Virus record (IMG/VR): IMGVR_UViG_3300031766_000055
Location: 1-25,928 of that record
Direction: 5' to 3' (one strand)
DNA: 25,928 bases
From: a virus
Part shown: piece by piece, positions 1 to 6,166 of the stretch
How the letters are laid out: each line of letters begins with the position of its first letter
Position numbering within the stretch: position 1 is the stretch's first letter
The notes under the pieces: generated by a model
The model's input: only the letters and a program-made list of their open reading frames with translations
Databases searched by the model: none
What the model was told of the DNA's origin: nothing
Program-made: the position numbers and the translations under genes

Positions 1-236
1 GAGGTAGAGATAAAACAGATCTTAATTTTTTTCGTAAGGATCATCCAAGTAAACTTTAAACGACTTTGTCCTGCAAGCAGCCAGCCCACAGTAAGTGCAT
101 AATCTTCGCAGTCTCCTTCGTCCTTGTCAGCGTTTACATCTAATACACGCCAGTAATCGGCCGCATTATATTGAGCCGTATCATATTCATACACAAAAAG
201 ACTGTTTACTTTGTTTACCGCTTCATATTTATTCAC
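1..236 (-). CDS. Transglutaminase-like cysteine peptidase (BTLCP type), partial
   Basis: The gene runs off the left edge of the window, so only the N-terminal 78 codons are visible. It starts with GTG at 236, inside a TAGTG overlap with the stop of the preceding gene. A GGAG Shine-Dalgarno lies about 7 nt upstream. A tryptophan-containing segment (residues 27-31) is followed by GDCEDYA (residues 41-47). That motif is the hallmark of the bacterial transglutaminase-like cysteine peptidase family, with Cys43 as the presumed nucleophile; the expected downstream His and Asp would lie outside the window. Members of this family occur in phage genomes near virion genes, but their substrate is not established. 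It sits at the end of a run of exported proteins, although this piece shows no signal peptide. Recognition rests on one motif in a partial sequence. Confidence 0.7.
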   Translation of the reverse strand, partial: MNKYEAVNKVNSLFVYEYDTAQYNAADYWRVLDVNADKDEGDCEDYALTVGWLLAGQSRLKFTWMILTKKIKICFIST

Positions 237-664
237 TATTCGTCTCCTTCGAATTTAAGCTTTCGGAGATTCGCAATCTCCTGTTTGAGCTTTTGTACTT
301 CCATTCTTTTAACTTCAAGCTGTAGCTTATAGAGTTCATTACAATCAAGCCTTGACTTGGGAGGGTTGAGAGGTACAATAATCTTTGCATATACACCAAC
401 ATCCTTCACCAAACCTTCAGGATCATATTCATTCGGCATATTGAAATTACTGTTATAAGGGCCGTTCTGATTAAGTAACCCCACGACACCAAATTCTAGA
501 TTTGTAGAAGCTCCGATAGCCATGGAACACTCCACATTGTCTGCTCGTATACGGTCAGACGCATAAGACCCTGGTGTTGCGGGTAAGTTCAAGTTTAAAG
601 AACTAGACTCTGCTAAAGCAGTTATGCTAATTAGCAACAACACAGTTAACAGTAGTATTTTCAT
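236..664 (-). CDS. Exported protein with C-terminal coiled coil, unknown function
   Basis: This 142-residue protein has a clear N-terminal signal peptide: MK, then a leucine/isoleucine core, then a likely cleavage after ALA-ES at about residue 19. The mature part has a central region rich in Gly/Asn/Pro and ends in a charged heptad-like helix (residues about 108-140, ELYKLQLEVKRMEVQKLKQE), which should form a coiled coil. Two cysteines (C46 and C108) could make a disulfide in the periplasm. The start overlaps the end of the upstream gene by 4 nt (ATGA), so the two are probably translated together. It is the last of five consecutive genes with signal peptides. I do not recognise a family. Confidence 0.75.
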   Translation of the reverse strand: MKILLLTVLLLISITALAESSSLNLNLPATPGSYASDRIRADNVECSMAIGASTNLEFGVVGLLNQNGPYNSNFNMPNEYDPEGLVKDVGVYAKIIVPLNPPKSRLDCNELYKLQLEVKRMEVQKLKQEIANLRKLKFEGDE

Positions 665-1038
665 TCAATCTTCGAGCAAATTCTAGAAACTATAGAGGTT
701 TTACCTCCTCCCGATACCTGTATCTTTGACTTAGAACAGATATACATAGCTCTTTTCTTGTCTCTCTCCCTTATGTATATATCAATTTTCTTTCTCTGTA
801 AGTGTTTTACTGAGATGAGCTTGCTTTCTGTGGCGAAAGGAATACCCTCCCAATTTTCGTCAAATACTCCCACCGAATAATAATTGACATCTTTTCTTGT
901 ATTAAAAAGAGTCATGGTAGTGTACAGTACCTCTTCCAAGTAAGACTGCTTAAGCTTGGGGTATGTGGGAGTAAACTCATGAGCGGCAATATTATGACTT
1001 ATAAAGCAAAGTATTAGTACTATTACTGCGCGATACAT
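661..1038 (-). CDS. Exported protein, possible chaperone-like beta fold
   Basis: This 125-residue protein has a signal peptide (hydrophobic residues 4-18, likely cut after AA-HE). The mature part alternates short hydrophobic strands with polar turns. A segment with MTLFNTRKD, YYSVGVFD and IPFATES loosely resembles the N-terminal Ig-like domain of fimbrial periplasmic chaperones. I see this only as a pattern and it could be chance. Two cysteines near the C-terminus (YICS and RICS) may pair. The ATG at 1038 lies inside the end of the upstream gene (16-nt overlap) with no strong Shine-Dalgarno, which suggests translational coupling. Its neighbours are also exported, so it likely acts in the periplasm or at the cell surface. 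Function unknown. Confidence 0.7.
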   Translation of the reverse strand: MYRAVIVLILCFISHNIAAHEFTPTYPKLKQSYLEEVLYTTMTLFNTRKDVNYYSVGVFDENWEGIPFATESKLISVKHLQRKKIDIYIRERDKKRAMYICSKSKIQVSGGGKTSIVSRICSKIE

Positions 1039-1517
1039 TCTGCCACTACAACTGCTCTATAGTTGCCCGCTGGAAATGCTTTACCCACTCCGTATGTTGC
1101 GTTAGTTTCTGTCTTAAACCATGTACTTCCTGCAAGTGTCAAATTAAATTCTGTATGATTATCATACTCGACTTTAGCAGCATTATACGCCGACATTCCG
1201 GCAACTGAGACTTCTGATGTTTCTACATCTCCCACCCAAGTAACTGTATCTGACAGCGTAGGGCTTTCAGACCAAGCTATAGGATAACTAATTTTGGCTT
1301 TATAGAAATTGGCTTGCAGTACGTCATACCTTACAACAGGATCGACTCCGCCACTGGCAGGATCTGAATCTAGTTTTTGAGGTGTTGGGTTGCCGTAAAA
1401 CCCTGAAGTGTCTGGTGTTATCACACATTTAGACTCTACTCGGCCTACAACTTCCATATTCTCTGCACTGACATCAACAGCACAAAACATTAAACCTAAT
1501 AGTAATAATTTTTTCAT
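1023..1517 (-). CDS. Exported beta-rich protein, pilin-like, unknown function
   Basis: The 164-residue product begins with a textbook signal peptide (MKKLLLLG core, cut after VSA-EN). The mature part is small, lacks charged clusters and reads as alternating beta strands. It has a Cys near the N-terminus (ESKCVI, C32) and one near the C-terminus (AECIAQ), a layout seen in chaperone-usher pilins and spore-coat-U-like secreted proteins. I infer a beta sandwich; I do not recognise a named family. The start has AGGGGA about 8 nt upstream. It overlaps the next gene by 16 nt, which links it to a protein that faintly resembles a periplasmic chaperone. Confidence 0.72.
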   Translation of the reverse strand: MKKLLLLGLMFCAVDVSAENMEVVGRVESKCVITPDTSGFYGNPTPQKLDSDPASGGVDPVVRYDVLQANFYKAKISYPIAWSESPTLSDTVTWVGDVETSEVSVAGMSAYNAAKVEYDNHTEFNLTLAGSTWFKTETNATYGVGKAFPAGNYRAVVVAECIAQ

Positions 1518-1529
1518 TTAAAATTCCCC

Positions 1530-2408
1530 TTACTTTTGGTACTGAGATTGTACCATTTTCTCATGAAGTACTTGCTGAGCTAAACCAACTCTAGCACCCC
1601 TGTTGTTGTTAGGGAGTTTAGCATCTTGTAGCCTCCTGGCATCACGATACTCCCCACCATTTACCTGCTTTAAATAACTAGTAGGTAAGTAGTTTATGGA
1701 TGCTAATGCATCATGAAGTGCTTGAGCTTCTTGGGCCATTAAATCTGTATTTATTACACCTAAGAGTTTTTCAAGCCTTTCTTCGATCTCTTCTTTTGAA
1801 AGAGTTTTTTCCCTTTCTTTCTTCTCTTCATCTTCTTTCTGAGACTTTAAGTTTGCTTTTCTGTCCATCTCATCTTGTATATACTCATCGCTTTCCTGTG
1901 ACATTATAACTTCTGCTATTGCCACTGCAGCCATTGGGTCTATATATCCAGGACACTCAGGGTCACTTTGCTGATCTTCGCAAGGAGTATACTTGTAGGT
2001 ATAAAATACTTCAGGATCCAGTACTGTCCCTGTACCTTCAACTTCTATACTACCTACTCCCCAGAAAGAAATATCAATGTCAGGTACAGGAACTATTTTA
2101 CTAATAGTATTGCCGTCTACTCCCGACCAGTCATCTGTTTCTCGAAAGATATATCCGGAGCCACGTGCATTTTCATTCTGCACATGCACAAGCATAGCGT
2201 CAGCTCTCTCTTTCTCCGTAGTATACTTATAAATAACATTACCCACAGTCAACCCAAGTTGCTGTGGGAGCACATTTGTCATTACCCACTGATATCCTGC
2301 TGAAGCAGCATTATTCGTTACTCCATAAACAGGCGCTTCGCTAGAGTAGGAGTAACAAGAGTAAGCCAGCAACGCCGGCACCGCCCATAAGTGTTTTAGA
2401 ACTGTCAC
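1530..2408 (-). CDS. Exported protein with acidic/basic helical insert, unknown function
   Basis: This 292-residue protein starts with GTG at 2408, set by a strong AAGGAGG 6 nt upstream. The N-terminus is a signal peptide (residues 1-23, then EAPVYG). Residues about 25-155 look beta-rich and contain C-x(8)-C (TPCEDQQSDPECPGY). Residues about 165-230 form a long highly charged helix (QKEDEEKKEREKTLSKEE), probably a coiled coil, followed by a helical C-terminus. The first 68 nt overlap the end of the upstream gene in another frame, so the signal-peptide DNA also encodes the hydrophobic tail of that protein. No family recognised. The gene is inside the exported-protein run and probably ends up in the periplasm, on the surface or on the virion. 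Confidence 0.72.
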   Translation of the reverse strand: MTVLKHLWAVPALLAYSCYSYSSEAPVYGVTNNAASAGYQWVMTNVLPQQLGLTVGNVIYKYTTEKERADAMLVHVQNENARGSGYIFRETDDWSGVDGNTISKIVPVPDIDISFWGVGSIEVEGTGTVLDPEVFYTYKYTPCEDQQSDPECPGYIDPMAAVAIAEVIMSQESDEYIQDEMDRKANLKSQKEDEEKKEREKTLSKEEIEERLEKLLGVINTDLMAQEAQALHDALASINYLPTSYLKQVNGGEYRDARRLQDAKLPNNNRGARVGLAQQVLHEKMVQSQYQK

Positions 2409-2895
2409 TGAACCCCTCCTTCTTTTTCTTCTCTGGCTGTAAATCTTCGTTTACTGCCCAAGCAGCTTTTGCGTCTGGTCCAATCATACCATCATAAGGG
2501 CAGGGCGTTCCAGCCATCATCATCGCATCAAACACACGCTGATCTTGACACATCGTCGATACTGCAGCAACTTTCATACCCATATCGTAGAGAGTCTTTG
2601 CATTCTTCAGCATCTCACAATTTTCATCAGTTACTTGTGTACCTGTAGATATGCCTAAAATCTGTGTTTGTATTGCACCGGCTACTCCGAACGTACACAA
2701 ATCACTGTTACTAGTGTTAATAGTGGGCGTAATTGCAGATGCTGGAGGCGATCTCAGTGTGGTAGTAGTGTCCGATTGAGTAGTAATCGTACTATTAGTA
2801 GTAGAGTCTGTACGAATTGTGTCATCAATAGGATCCTCCTCTGCCCATGAGGTTAGAGGAATTAATAGTAGTAGAACCGATAAAATTTTTACCAT
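2341..2895 (-). CDS. Exported Thr/Ser-rich protein with C-terminal membrane anchor
   Basis: This 184-residue protein has a signal peptide (residues 1-18, cut after SWA-EE). A low-complexity Thr/Ser stretch follows (about residues 25-62), then a compact domain with four cysteines (DLCTFG, ENCEML, TMCQDQ, TPCPYD). It ends in a Gly/Leu hydrophobic tail with seven leucines, preceded by a lysine-rich KKKK patch. The central domain (TLYDMGMKVAAVS followed by the C-x-D-x-R motif) resembles a hypothetical protein I associate with marine phages, but I cannot name a function. A C-terminal tail after a positive patch suggests a membrane-anchored exported protein. The start lies in the TAAAATGG junction with the upstream basic-protein gene (7-nt overlap). 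Confidence 0.75.
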   Translation of the reverse strand: MVKILSVLLLLIPLTSWAEEDPIDDTIRTDSTTNSTITTQSDTTTTLRSPPASAITPTINTSNSDLCTFGVAGAIQTQILGISTGTQVTDENCEMLKNAKTLYDMGMKVAAVSTMCQDQRVFDAMMMAGTPCPYDGMIGPDAKAAWAVNEDLQPEKKKKEGFSDSSKTLMGGAGVAGLLLLLLL

Positions 2896-3194
2896 TTTAC
2901 CTTATCCGCCCAATACGCGGCGGACATCTTGCCTTTCGCAATATTTTTTGCATGTCGAGCTTTAAAGGATGCTCTTTTCTTCTTCATTTTAGTACTTTCT
3001 CCTGCTTTAGGTTTTCCTGCGGTTTTCGCACCCTGCTGGCCGAAGCGAATTGTCTTTACTTTGCCGCCTGATTTTGCAACGACAATATGAGACTTCTTTG
3101 CATGGCCTGGAGTACGTTTTGGTTTATTATACCCAGAAACTCCCGCTCTTTTTAGTCGGGAATCTTTCTTCTTAACTTTTCTTTTTGCTGCCAC
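2889..3194 (-). CDS. Small basic conserved phage protein (DUF6321-like)
   Basis: The 101-residue product has about 30 Lys/Arg. The core (SGYNKPKRTP, then KSHIVVAKSGGKVKTIRFGQQG, then KARHAKNIAKGKMSAAYWAD) matches my memory of a family common in marine phages, often labelled DUF6321. That label is from memory and should be checked. The protein starts with GTG at 3194 and overlaps the upstream gene by 23 nt. It is the last of four consecutive genes for very basic proteins. It could bind nucleic acid or package DNA in the head, but no function is established. Lack of a signal peptide separates it from the exported genes downstream in the same transcript. Confidence 0.82.
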   Translation of the reverse strand: MAAKRKVKKKDSRLKRAGVSGYNKPKRTPGHAKKSHIVVAKSGGKVKTIRFGQQGAKTAGKPKAGESTKMKKKRASFKARHAKNIAKGKMSAAYWADKVKW

Positions 3195-3384
3195 TTTTTT
3201 TACCTAAACGTGTTCTCTCTGCTAACAGAGTCTTTGGTACACGCTTGCCCTGCTTGTAGAGGGTCGCAATTCTTTTCAAAACTCTTGCGAGCTTGGCACG
3301 GCGTGAACCAGTAGTACCACTAAGATACTTCTTATTCACGCCAGTACGCTTGTCTTTCACGGCTTTTCTACGTTTAGTAGGCAT
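3172..3384 (-). CDS. Small basic protein, unknown function
   Basis: This 70-residue, strongly basic protein contains GVNKKYLSGTTGSRRAKLAR followed by a helix-like segment and a Lys-rich tail (KKSGSKKKS). The pattern with KKYLSG then a run of basic helix recurs in small proteins of marine phages next to other basic proteins. I know no function. The ATG at 3384 follows directly after the stop of the preceding tiny gene, and the gene overlaps the next by 23 nt. Being about 40% Lys/Arg, it is likely to bind nucleic acid, possibly in the capsid. That is an inference from composition only. Confidence 0.75.
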   Translation of the reverse strand: MPTKRRKAVKDKRTGVNKKYLSGTTGSRRAKLARVLKRIATLYKQGKRVPKTLLAERTRLGKKSGSKKKS

Positions 3385-3513
3385 TTACTTCTTCTTCTTT
3401 CCTTTCTTCTTCTTTTTCTTCTTTATATATGCCAAAAATGCCGCTGGCATTTTACGCTTTCCGCCTTTTTTAGCTGCTTTTTTCTTACCCTTTTTCATGT
3501 AGCGAGTCATCAT
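3385..3513 (-). CDS. Tiny ultrabasic protein (42 aa)
   Basis: An open frame from ATG at 3513 (or the adjacent in-frame ATG at 3510) encodes 42 residues, more than half of them Lys or Arg. It has the form MMTRYMKKGKKK, then KMPAAFLAYIK, then a near-pure lysine tail. An AAGGA lies about 9 nt upstream, and the start overlaps the upstream stop as ATGA. The frame fills the gap between two other basic-protein genes exactly, with 0-4 nt junctions, which is strong evidence that it is translated. The central MPAAFLAYIK could be a short hydrophobic helix. Function unknown; nucleic-acid binding or condensation is a guess from composition. Confidence 0.65.
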   Translation of the reverse strand: MMTRYMKKGKKKAAKKGGKRKMPAAFLAYIKKKKKKKGKKKK

Positions 3514-3806
3514 TTCTTTTTCCTTAGATCTAAGTCATGCTTACGTGAACCACGTATAAAAGAATTGACACGAGCGTGGGCCCATCGAGCCATTGTCATG
3601 CCTGGTCTGGAACCGCTAGACAGAAAAGCACCTTGACCACGACGATATACCGCCATCAAAGTACGGAGTGACTTTCTACTCTTTTTTGCTTTCGCTGCTA
3701 GGGATTTTCTTACTGCGGCAGAAAGAGGTCTACGACTTCTTTTCGGGGCAGACTTACGTTTGGTAGGACGCTTGCGCGTTTTAGGTTTTCTTTTTCGAAC
3801 AGCCAT
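3510..3806 (-). CDS. Basic conserved phage protein (DUF5824-like)
   Basis: I choose the ATG at 3806 because GGAGAA sits about 7 nt upstream. An in-frame ATG at 3818 would add MEKF but has a poorer site. The 98-residue protein opens with a very basic arm (about residues 1-50). The conserved-looking core follows: YRRGQGAFLSSGSRPG and a helix with ARWAHARVNSFIRG, then DLDLRKKK. The RGQGAFLSSGSRPG core is one I associate with a widespread phage domain labelled DUF5824; this attribution is from memory. It is the first gene downstream of the 0.7-kb non-coding region and leads the basic-protein run. Function unknown. Confidence 0.8.
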   Translation of the reverse strand: MAVRKRKPKTRKRPTKRKSAPKRSRRPLSAAVRKSLAAKAKKSRKSLRTLMAVYRRGQGAFLSSGSRPGMTMARWAHARVNSFIRGSRKHDLDLRKKK

Positions 3807-3829
3807 GAATTTCTCCATAACCTTGCCTA

Positions 3830-4474
3830 ATAATTAAGGCTTTAGAATTAGGTCGGGGGCGCGTGAGCTTTAAGGCTGTGCGGTGAAAGCCACCCCCTGT
3901 GGTCGGTGAGGTGCAGTGCGAACGTGCGTCTTAGCTGCTCCATGAAGGTTTGCCCCACCTGTAAGAACTATTATTAATATTTCTCACATCTCAGATGCTG
4001 TCTTTGTGAGTACAGCTCCGACTAAACACCATTAATAAACCCTATCTCAAAGACTTATTAATGGTGACTGTTTTAAGTTACAATGTAAAACAGTCAAAAA
4101 CATTGCCTCCGTCGAGGAGTAGCCCTTGCGAGCGCACGATTTACCGGAACGCTTGGCTCGGGGAGATGTTAGCGTGTTCTCAAATCACGTTGCCCCTAGG
4201 AATCGGTACCAATTTAACGGGCCTCCTTTAGTTGTAGCAGTTTTTATCCAACATCGGACTGCAAACCGAAGAGCACTTTAACGTGTATACTAATACGTCT
4301 GCTTCCTTACCCCAAGTAGAAAAGGGAGTGAGTTTTCCAGCAACTACACTAAAGCTGTCTACGTGTTAACCACCTGTAGAGCGAGGTCATGGTAAGTTCA
4401 TGAAGACTGCCGTCCTTTTAGCTGGAGGAGGCATCCAGTGGATAGATTCAGGAAATTACTTCCCTCACTTCAAT
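3830..4474 (-). ncRNA. Candidate large structured RNA or long leader, no gene found
   Basis: About 650 nt separate the promoter at 4481-4509 from the first basic-protein gene, with no convincing frame on either strand. The DNA is unusually rich in inverted repeats. There are two perfect adjoining stems (12 bp, 4027-4038 with 4055-4066; 11 bp, 4065-4075 with 4086-4096). A GC-rich hairpin lies at 3855-3897, a nested stem at 4160-4196, CGAGC/GCTCG near 4129-4160, and CTGGA/TCCAG near 4421-4438. A long-range helix pairs 4226-4237 with 4344-4354 with one bulged base. Phages carry large ornate RNAs of unknown role (GOLLD and ROOL classes). I cannot assign this one to either, and I found no tRNA, RNase P or tmRNA signature. 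Confidence 0.4.
4027..4096. repeat. Two back-to-back perfect inverted repeats
   Basis: CACCATTAATAA (4027-4038) pairs perfectly with 4055-4066 around a 16-nt loop. TGACTGTTTTA (4065-4075) pairs perfectly with 4086-4096 around a 10-nt loop. The two stems share bases 4065-4066, so they stack directly or compete at the junction. No T-tract follows on either strand, so these are not ordinary intrinsic terminators. Confidence 0.85.
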
Positions 4475-4480
4475 ATAGAT

Positions 4481-4509
4481 ATTATACAAGTTGTAAGCAT
4501 GTAAGTCAA
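4481..4509 (-). promoter_or_regulatory. Sigma70-type promoter P1
   Basis: TTGACT (4509-4504), 17 bp, TATAAT (4486-4481) on the minus strand, preceded by AGTTC. The start point would be near 4474. It transcribes the non-coding region, then the basic-protein and exported-protein genes. Confidence 0.85.
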
Positions 4510-4519
4510 GAACTTTTTT

Positions 4520-4744
4520 TCACTTGGGGTCAAATAAATTACCATCAAAAAAAAGGTTCTCGATGCAATAGTCCTCGCCTATTTCAAATTTGAAATAGTC
4601 CTCGCCTTCAACTGTAACCGTATATACTACGTCATTAGGGTCATGCGTAAAGAGGTAAGGAAGAAAGGTCTCTCCAAATACCTTATTTATGGACTTGGTA
4701 CATTTTCTGTCTTTCCATTCTTGAAAGTCTACTACGTTACTCAC
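4520..4744 (-). CDS. Small acidic protein, unknown function
   Basis: The 74-residue product starts with GTG at 4744, inside an 8-nt overlap with the end of the oxygenase gene (GAGG about 7 nt upstream). It begins MSNVVDFQEWKDRK and is acidic, with a beta-rich middle (VVYTVTVEGEDYFKFEIGEDY). It ends a few bases before promoter P1, so it is the last gene of this transcript. I recognise no family. Expression is probably coupled to that of the oxygenase. Confidence 0.65.
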   Translation of the reverse strand: MSNVVDFQEWKDRKCTKSINKVFGETFLPYLFTHDPNDVVYTVTVEGEDYFKFEIGEDYCIENLFFDGNLFDPK

Positions 4745-5384
4745 TTATAGCCTCTTCTTCTTTAGTGTCCTGATAATAATTAAAAACCTGCTGTCTAGAC
4801 TCTTCTTCAATTGTCGAATCGGTGTCTAAAAACATAGTTATGCTGTACCTCTCCTCATCACTTAAAACTTCTGTTACTTCATGTAGTACTATACTGGGAA
4901 AGAGTATAAGCCTGTTATGGGTGAAAGGAATAGTAGTATTCCCCTCAAATACATGGTCTCCACCCCGTACTCCCTCGGGATTTCTAGCTAGAGTTAGAAC
5001 AGCACTAATTTTACAGCTATCCGTATGCTCACTGTAATAATCCCCTTTAGAATACTTTGCGGCTATAACACTGCCTACATTACAAGATGCCAGATATCTC
5101 CATACCCAGTGATGAACCCCTTGGCTAACCTCTAGGTTAACAGTTCTAAACAAATCAAATATATCTTTATTTATAAAAGGATATGTGTTTTGTACCCCAA
5201 ATCGGGTATTAAGTTTTAGACTCTGTGCCTGTTTTAAAGGTTTTCCTTCTGCTAAGGCAGATCCTGCTTCTACGGGAGTTACCCAGTTTTTCTCTTTCTC
5301 CAGTAGGTAGAATAAGTATTCTATCTCGTGATCTTGAAGAGCATCATTAAAATGTATGATTGGAAGCTCTACTTCGTCGGCCAT
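4737..5384 (-). CDS. 2-oxoglutarate/Fe(II)-dependent oxygenase
   Basis: The 215-residue protein carries the prolyl-4-hydroxylase-type signature. H120-x-D122 (YYSEHTDSC) and H168 (PSIVLHEV) would bind Fe(II), and R179 (EERYSITMF) would bind the 2-oxoglutarate carboxylate. GGDHVFEG and the FPS turn before His168 also fit the double-stranded beta helix. The substrate cannot be deduced; phage members are suspected to act on proteins or nucleotides. The ATG at 5384 has AGGAGA about 7 nt upstream. It lies in an operon driven from 5983. Such oxygenases are frequent in marine phages and make the phage dependent on iron, which is notable beside the IscU gene in the other half. Confidence 0.88.
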   Translation of the reverse strand: MADEVELPIIHFNDALQDHEIEYLFYLLEKEKNWVTPVEAGSALAEGKPLKQAQSLKLNTRFGVQNTYPFINKDIFDLFRTVNLEVSQGVHHWVWRYLASCNVGSVIAAKYSKGDYYSEHTDSCKISAVLTLARNPEGVRGGDHVFEGNTTIPFTHNRLILFPSIVLHEVTEVLSDEERYSITMFLDTDSTIEEESRQQVFNYYQDTKEEEAISE

Positions 5385-5398
5385 ATAAAATCTCCTGA

Positions 5399-5656
5399 TT
5401 AAAAGTAGTCAAATCCTTCAGAGACTAAAGCCTCTTCTGAGGCTTCATCCCAACCAAACAAATCTTCGTCTTCTCCACAAAGTGCTTGTTCCATACGAAC
5501 TTCGTTAACTATTACTTGCTGAACTAAGTCCCAGGCATAACCTGCACTAATACTAAGTTGTACGGCAACTTCTGCTGCAATTTCTTCTGGTTCTTCGTCC
5601 CATAAAGCAAGCACTATACTCTCCGCTTCTTGATGTAATTTATCCATTTTACTCAT
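5399..5656 (-). CDS. Small acidic helical protein, unknown function
   Basis: This 85-residue, strongly acidic protein appears all-helical (MDKLHQEAESIVLALWDEEP, then a helix ending NEVRMEQAL). It has an acidic tail with GEDEDLFGWDEASEE. Its ATG overlaps the stop of the upstream gene by 4 nt (ATGA), so the two are co-translated. Acidic small phage proteins often target host enzymes or mimic DNA, but nothing here shows that. No family recognised. Confidence 0.65.
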   Translation of the reverse strand: MSKMDKLHQEAESIVLALWDEEPEEIAAEVAVQLSISAGYAWDLVQQVIVNEVRMEQALCGEDEDLFGWDEASEEALVSEGFDYF

Positions 5657-5931
5657 TTACCAATATCCCTTATACTATCTCTAGGGATAACCATGTAGCC
5701 GCCTTTATTATAAGCAATAGCTACTGTGTGATTTTTACTTTCTTTCCTCTTCCATTCATTATCAGGTTGAGGTGTGTACTTTGTAAGGGGCGCGCTAGGG
5801 TATTTCTTCTCTTCCCTTCTAGAGAAGATAGGTTTATCCATAGGCTTAAAAACAGGTTCCACTTTCTTTTTTCGTACAGTAGCTCGTCGTCTACCACAAA
5901 AAGTATGTCCTATACTTCCCTGAACAATCAT
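5653..5931 (-). CDS. Conserved-looking small basic protein, unknown function
   Basis: The 92-residue protein opens MIVQGSIGHTFCGRRRAT and has a basic, proline-containing middle. It closes with YNKGGYMVIPRDSIRDIGK. The two ends look like structured beta elements joined by a flexible linker. It is the first gene after promoter P2 (predicted start near 5948) and has GGGAGAG 5-6 nt before its ATG. The overall shape recalls hypothetical proteins of marine phages, but I have no functional assignment. Confidence 0.7.
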   Translation of the reverse strand: MIVQGSIGHTFCGRRRATVRKKKVEPVFKPMDKPIFSRREEKKYPSAPLTKYTPQPDNEWKRKESKNHTVAIAYNKGGYMVIPRDSIRDIGK

Positions 5932-5954
5932 ATAACTCTCCCAGTTAAAATATT

Positions 5955-5983
5955 ATTATACATGCGAAGAGCAATCGTGTCAA
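5955..5983 (-). promoter_or_regulatory. Sigma70-type promoter P2
   Basis: TTGACA (5983-5978), 17 bp, TATAAT (5960-5955), minus strand, both hexamers perfect. The -35 lies 3 bp beyond the stop codon of the upstream 59-aa gene. It serves the operon from 5931 down to 4520. Confidence 0.9.
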
Positions 5984-5986
5984 GAA

Positions 5987-6166
5987 TTATTTAGCGTGTA
6001 GTGCTTTTAAAATTTCAGCCCACTGTTCTTCGGTTATTCTAGTGCTATGATGTAGCGGGGCTGCGCTACAAGTCTCATCTTCTCCGTAGCGTCCCCTATC
6101 ATCGTTACCATCAGCATTTAGTTCTGTGGATGCTTTCTGCACCCCTTTATAATTGAGACTCGACAT
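5987..6166 (-). CDS. 59-residue protein, unknown function
   Basis: An ATG at 6166, within the last 20 nt of the upstream gene, opens a 59-codon frame. It begins MSSLNYKGVQKASTELNADG and ends EEQWAEILKALHAK. The hydrophilic N-terminus contains GNDDRGRYGEDE, and the C-terminus should form an amphipathic helix. GAGAG lies about 9 nt before the start. The frame exactly fills the space between the 6147 gene and promoter P2, which supports it as a real gene. No family recognised. Confidence 0.6.
   Translation of the reverse strand: MSSLNYKGVQKASTELNADGNDDRGRYGEDETCSAAPLHHSTRITEEQWAEILKALHAK

Noticed and set aside
3293-3502. 69-codon plus-strand frame rich in phenylalanine
   Set aside because: It is the antisense reading of lysine codons in the basic-protein genes; poly-Phe is the expected shadow of poly-Lys.
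3566-3594. Plus-strand TTGACA at 3566
   Set aside because: No -10 element follows at 16-18 bp, and it lies within a minus-strand coding region.
3848-3943. 31-codon minus-strand frame in the non-coding region
   Set aside because: There is no clear ribosome site. Its His/Pro/Arg-rich content is unlike the neighbouring genes, and it lies over a GC-rich hairpin, so RNA structure explains the sequence better.
4027-4096. Inverted repeats considered as a bidirectional terminator
   Set aside because: Neither stem is followed by a T-run on the relevant strand, and both lie in the middle of the region rather than at a gene end.
4254-4269. tRNA-Cys-like anticodon hairpin (TCGG, loop with TGCAAA, CCGA)
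   Set aside because: The stem is 4 bp with an 8-nt loop. No acceptor stem, D-arm or GTTC-type T-loop is found at the right distance on either strand.
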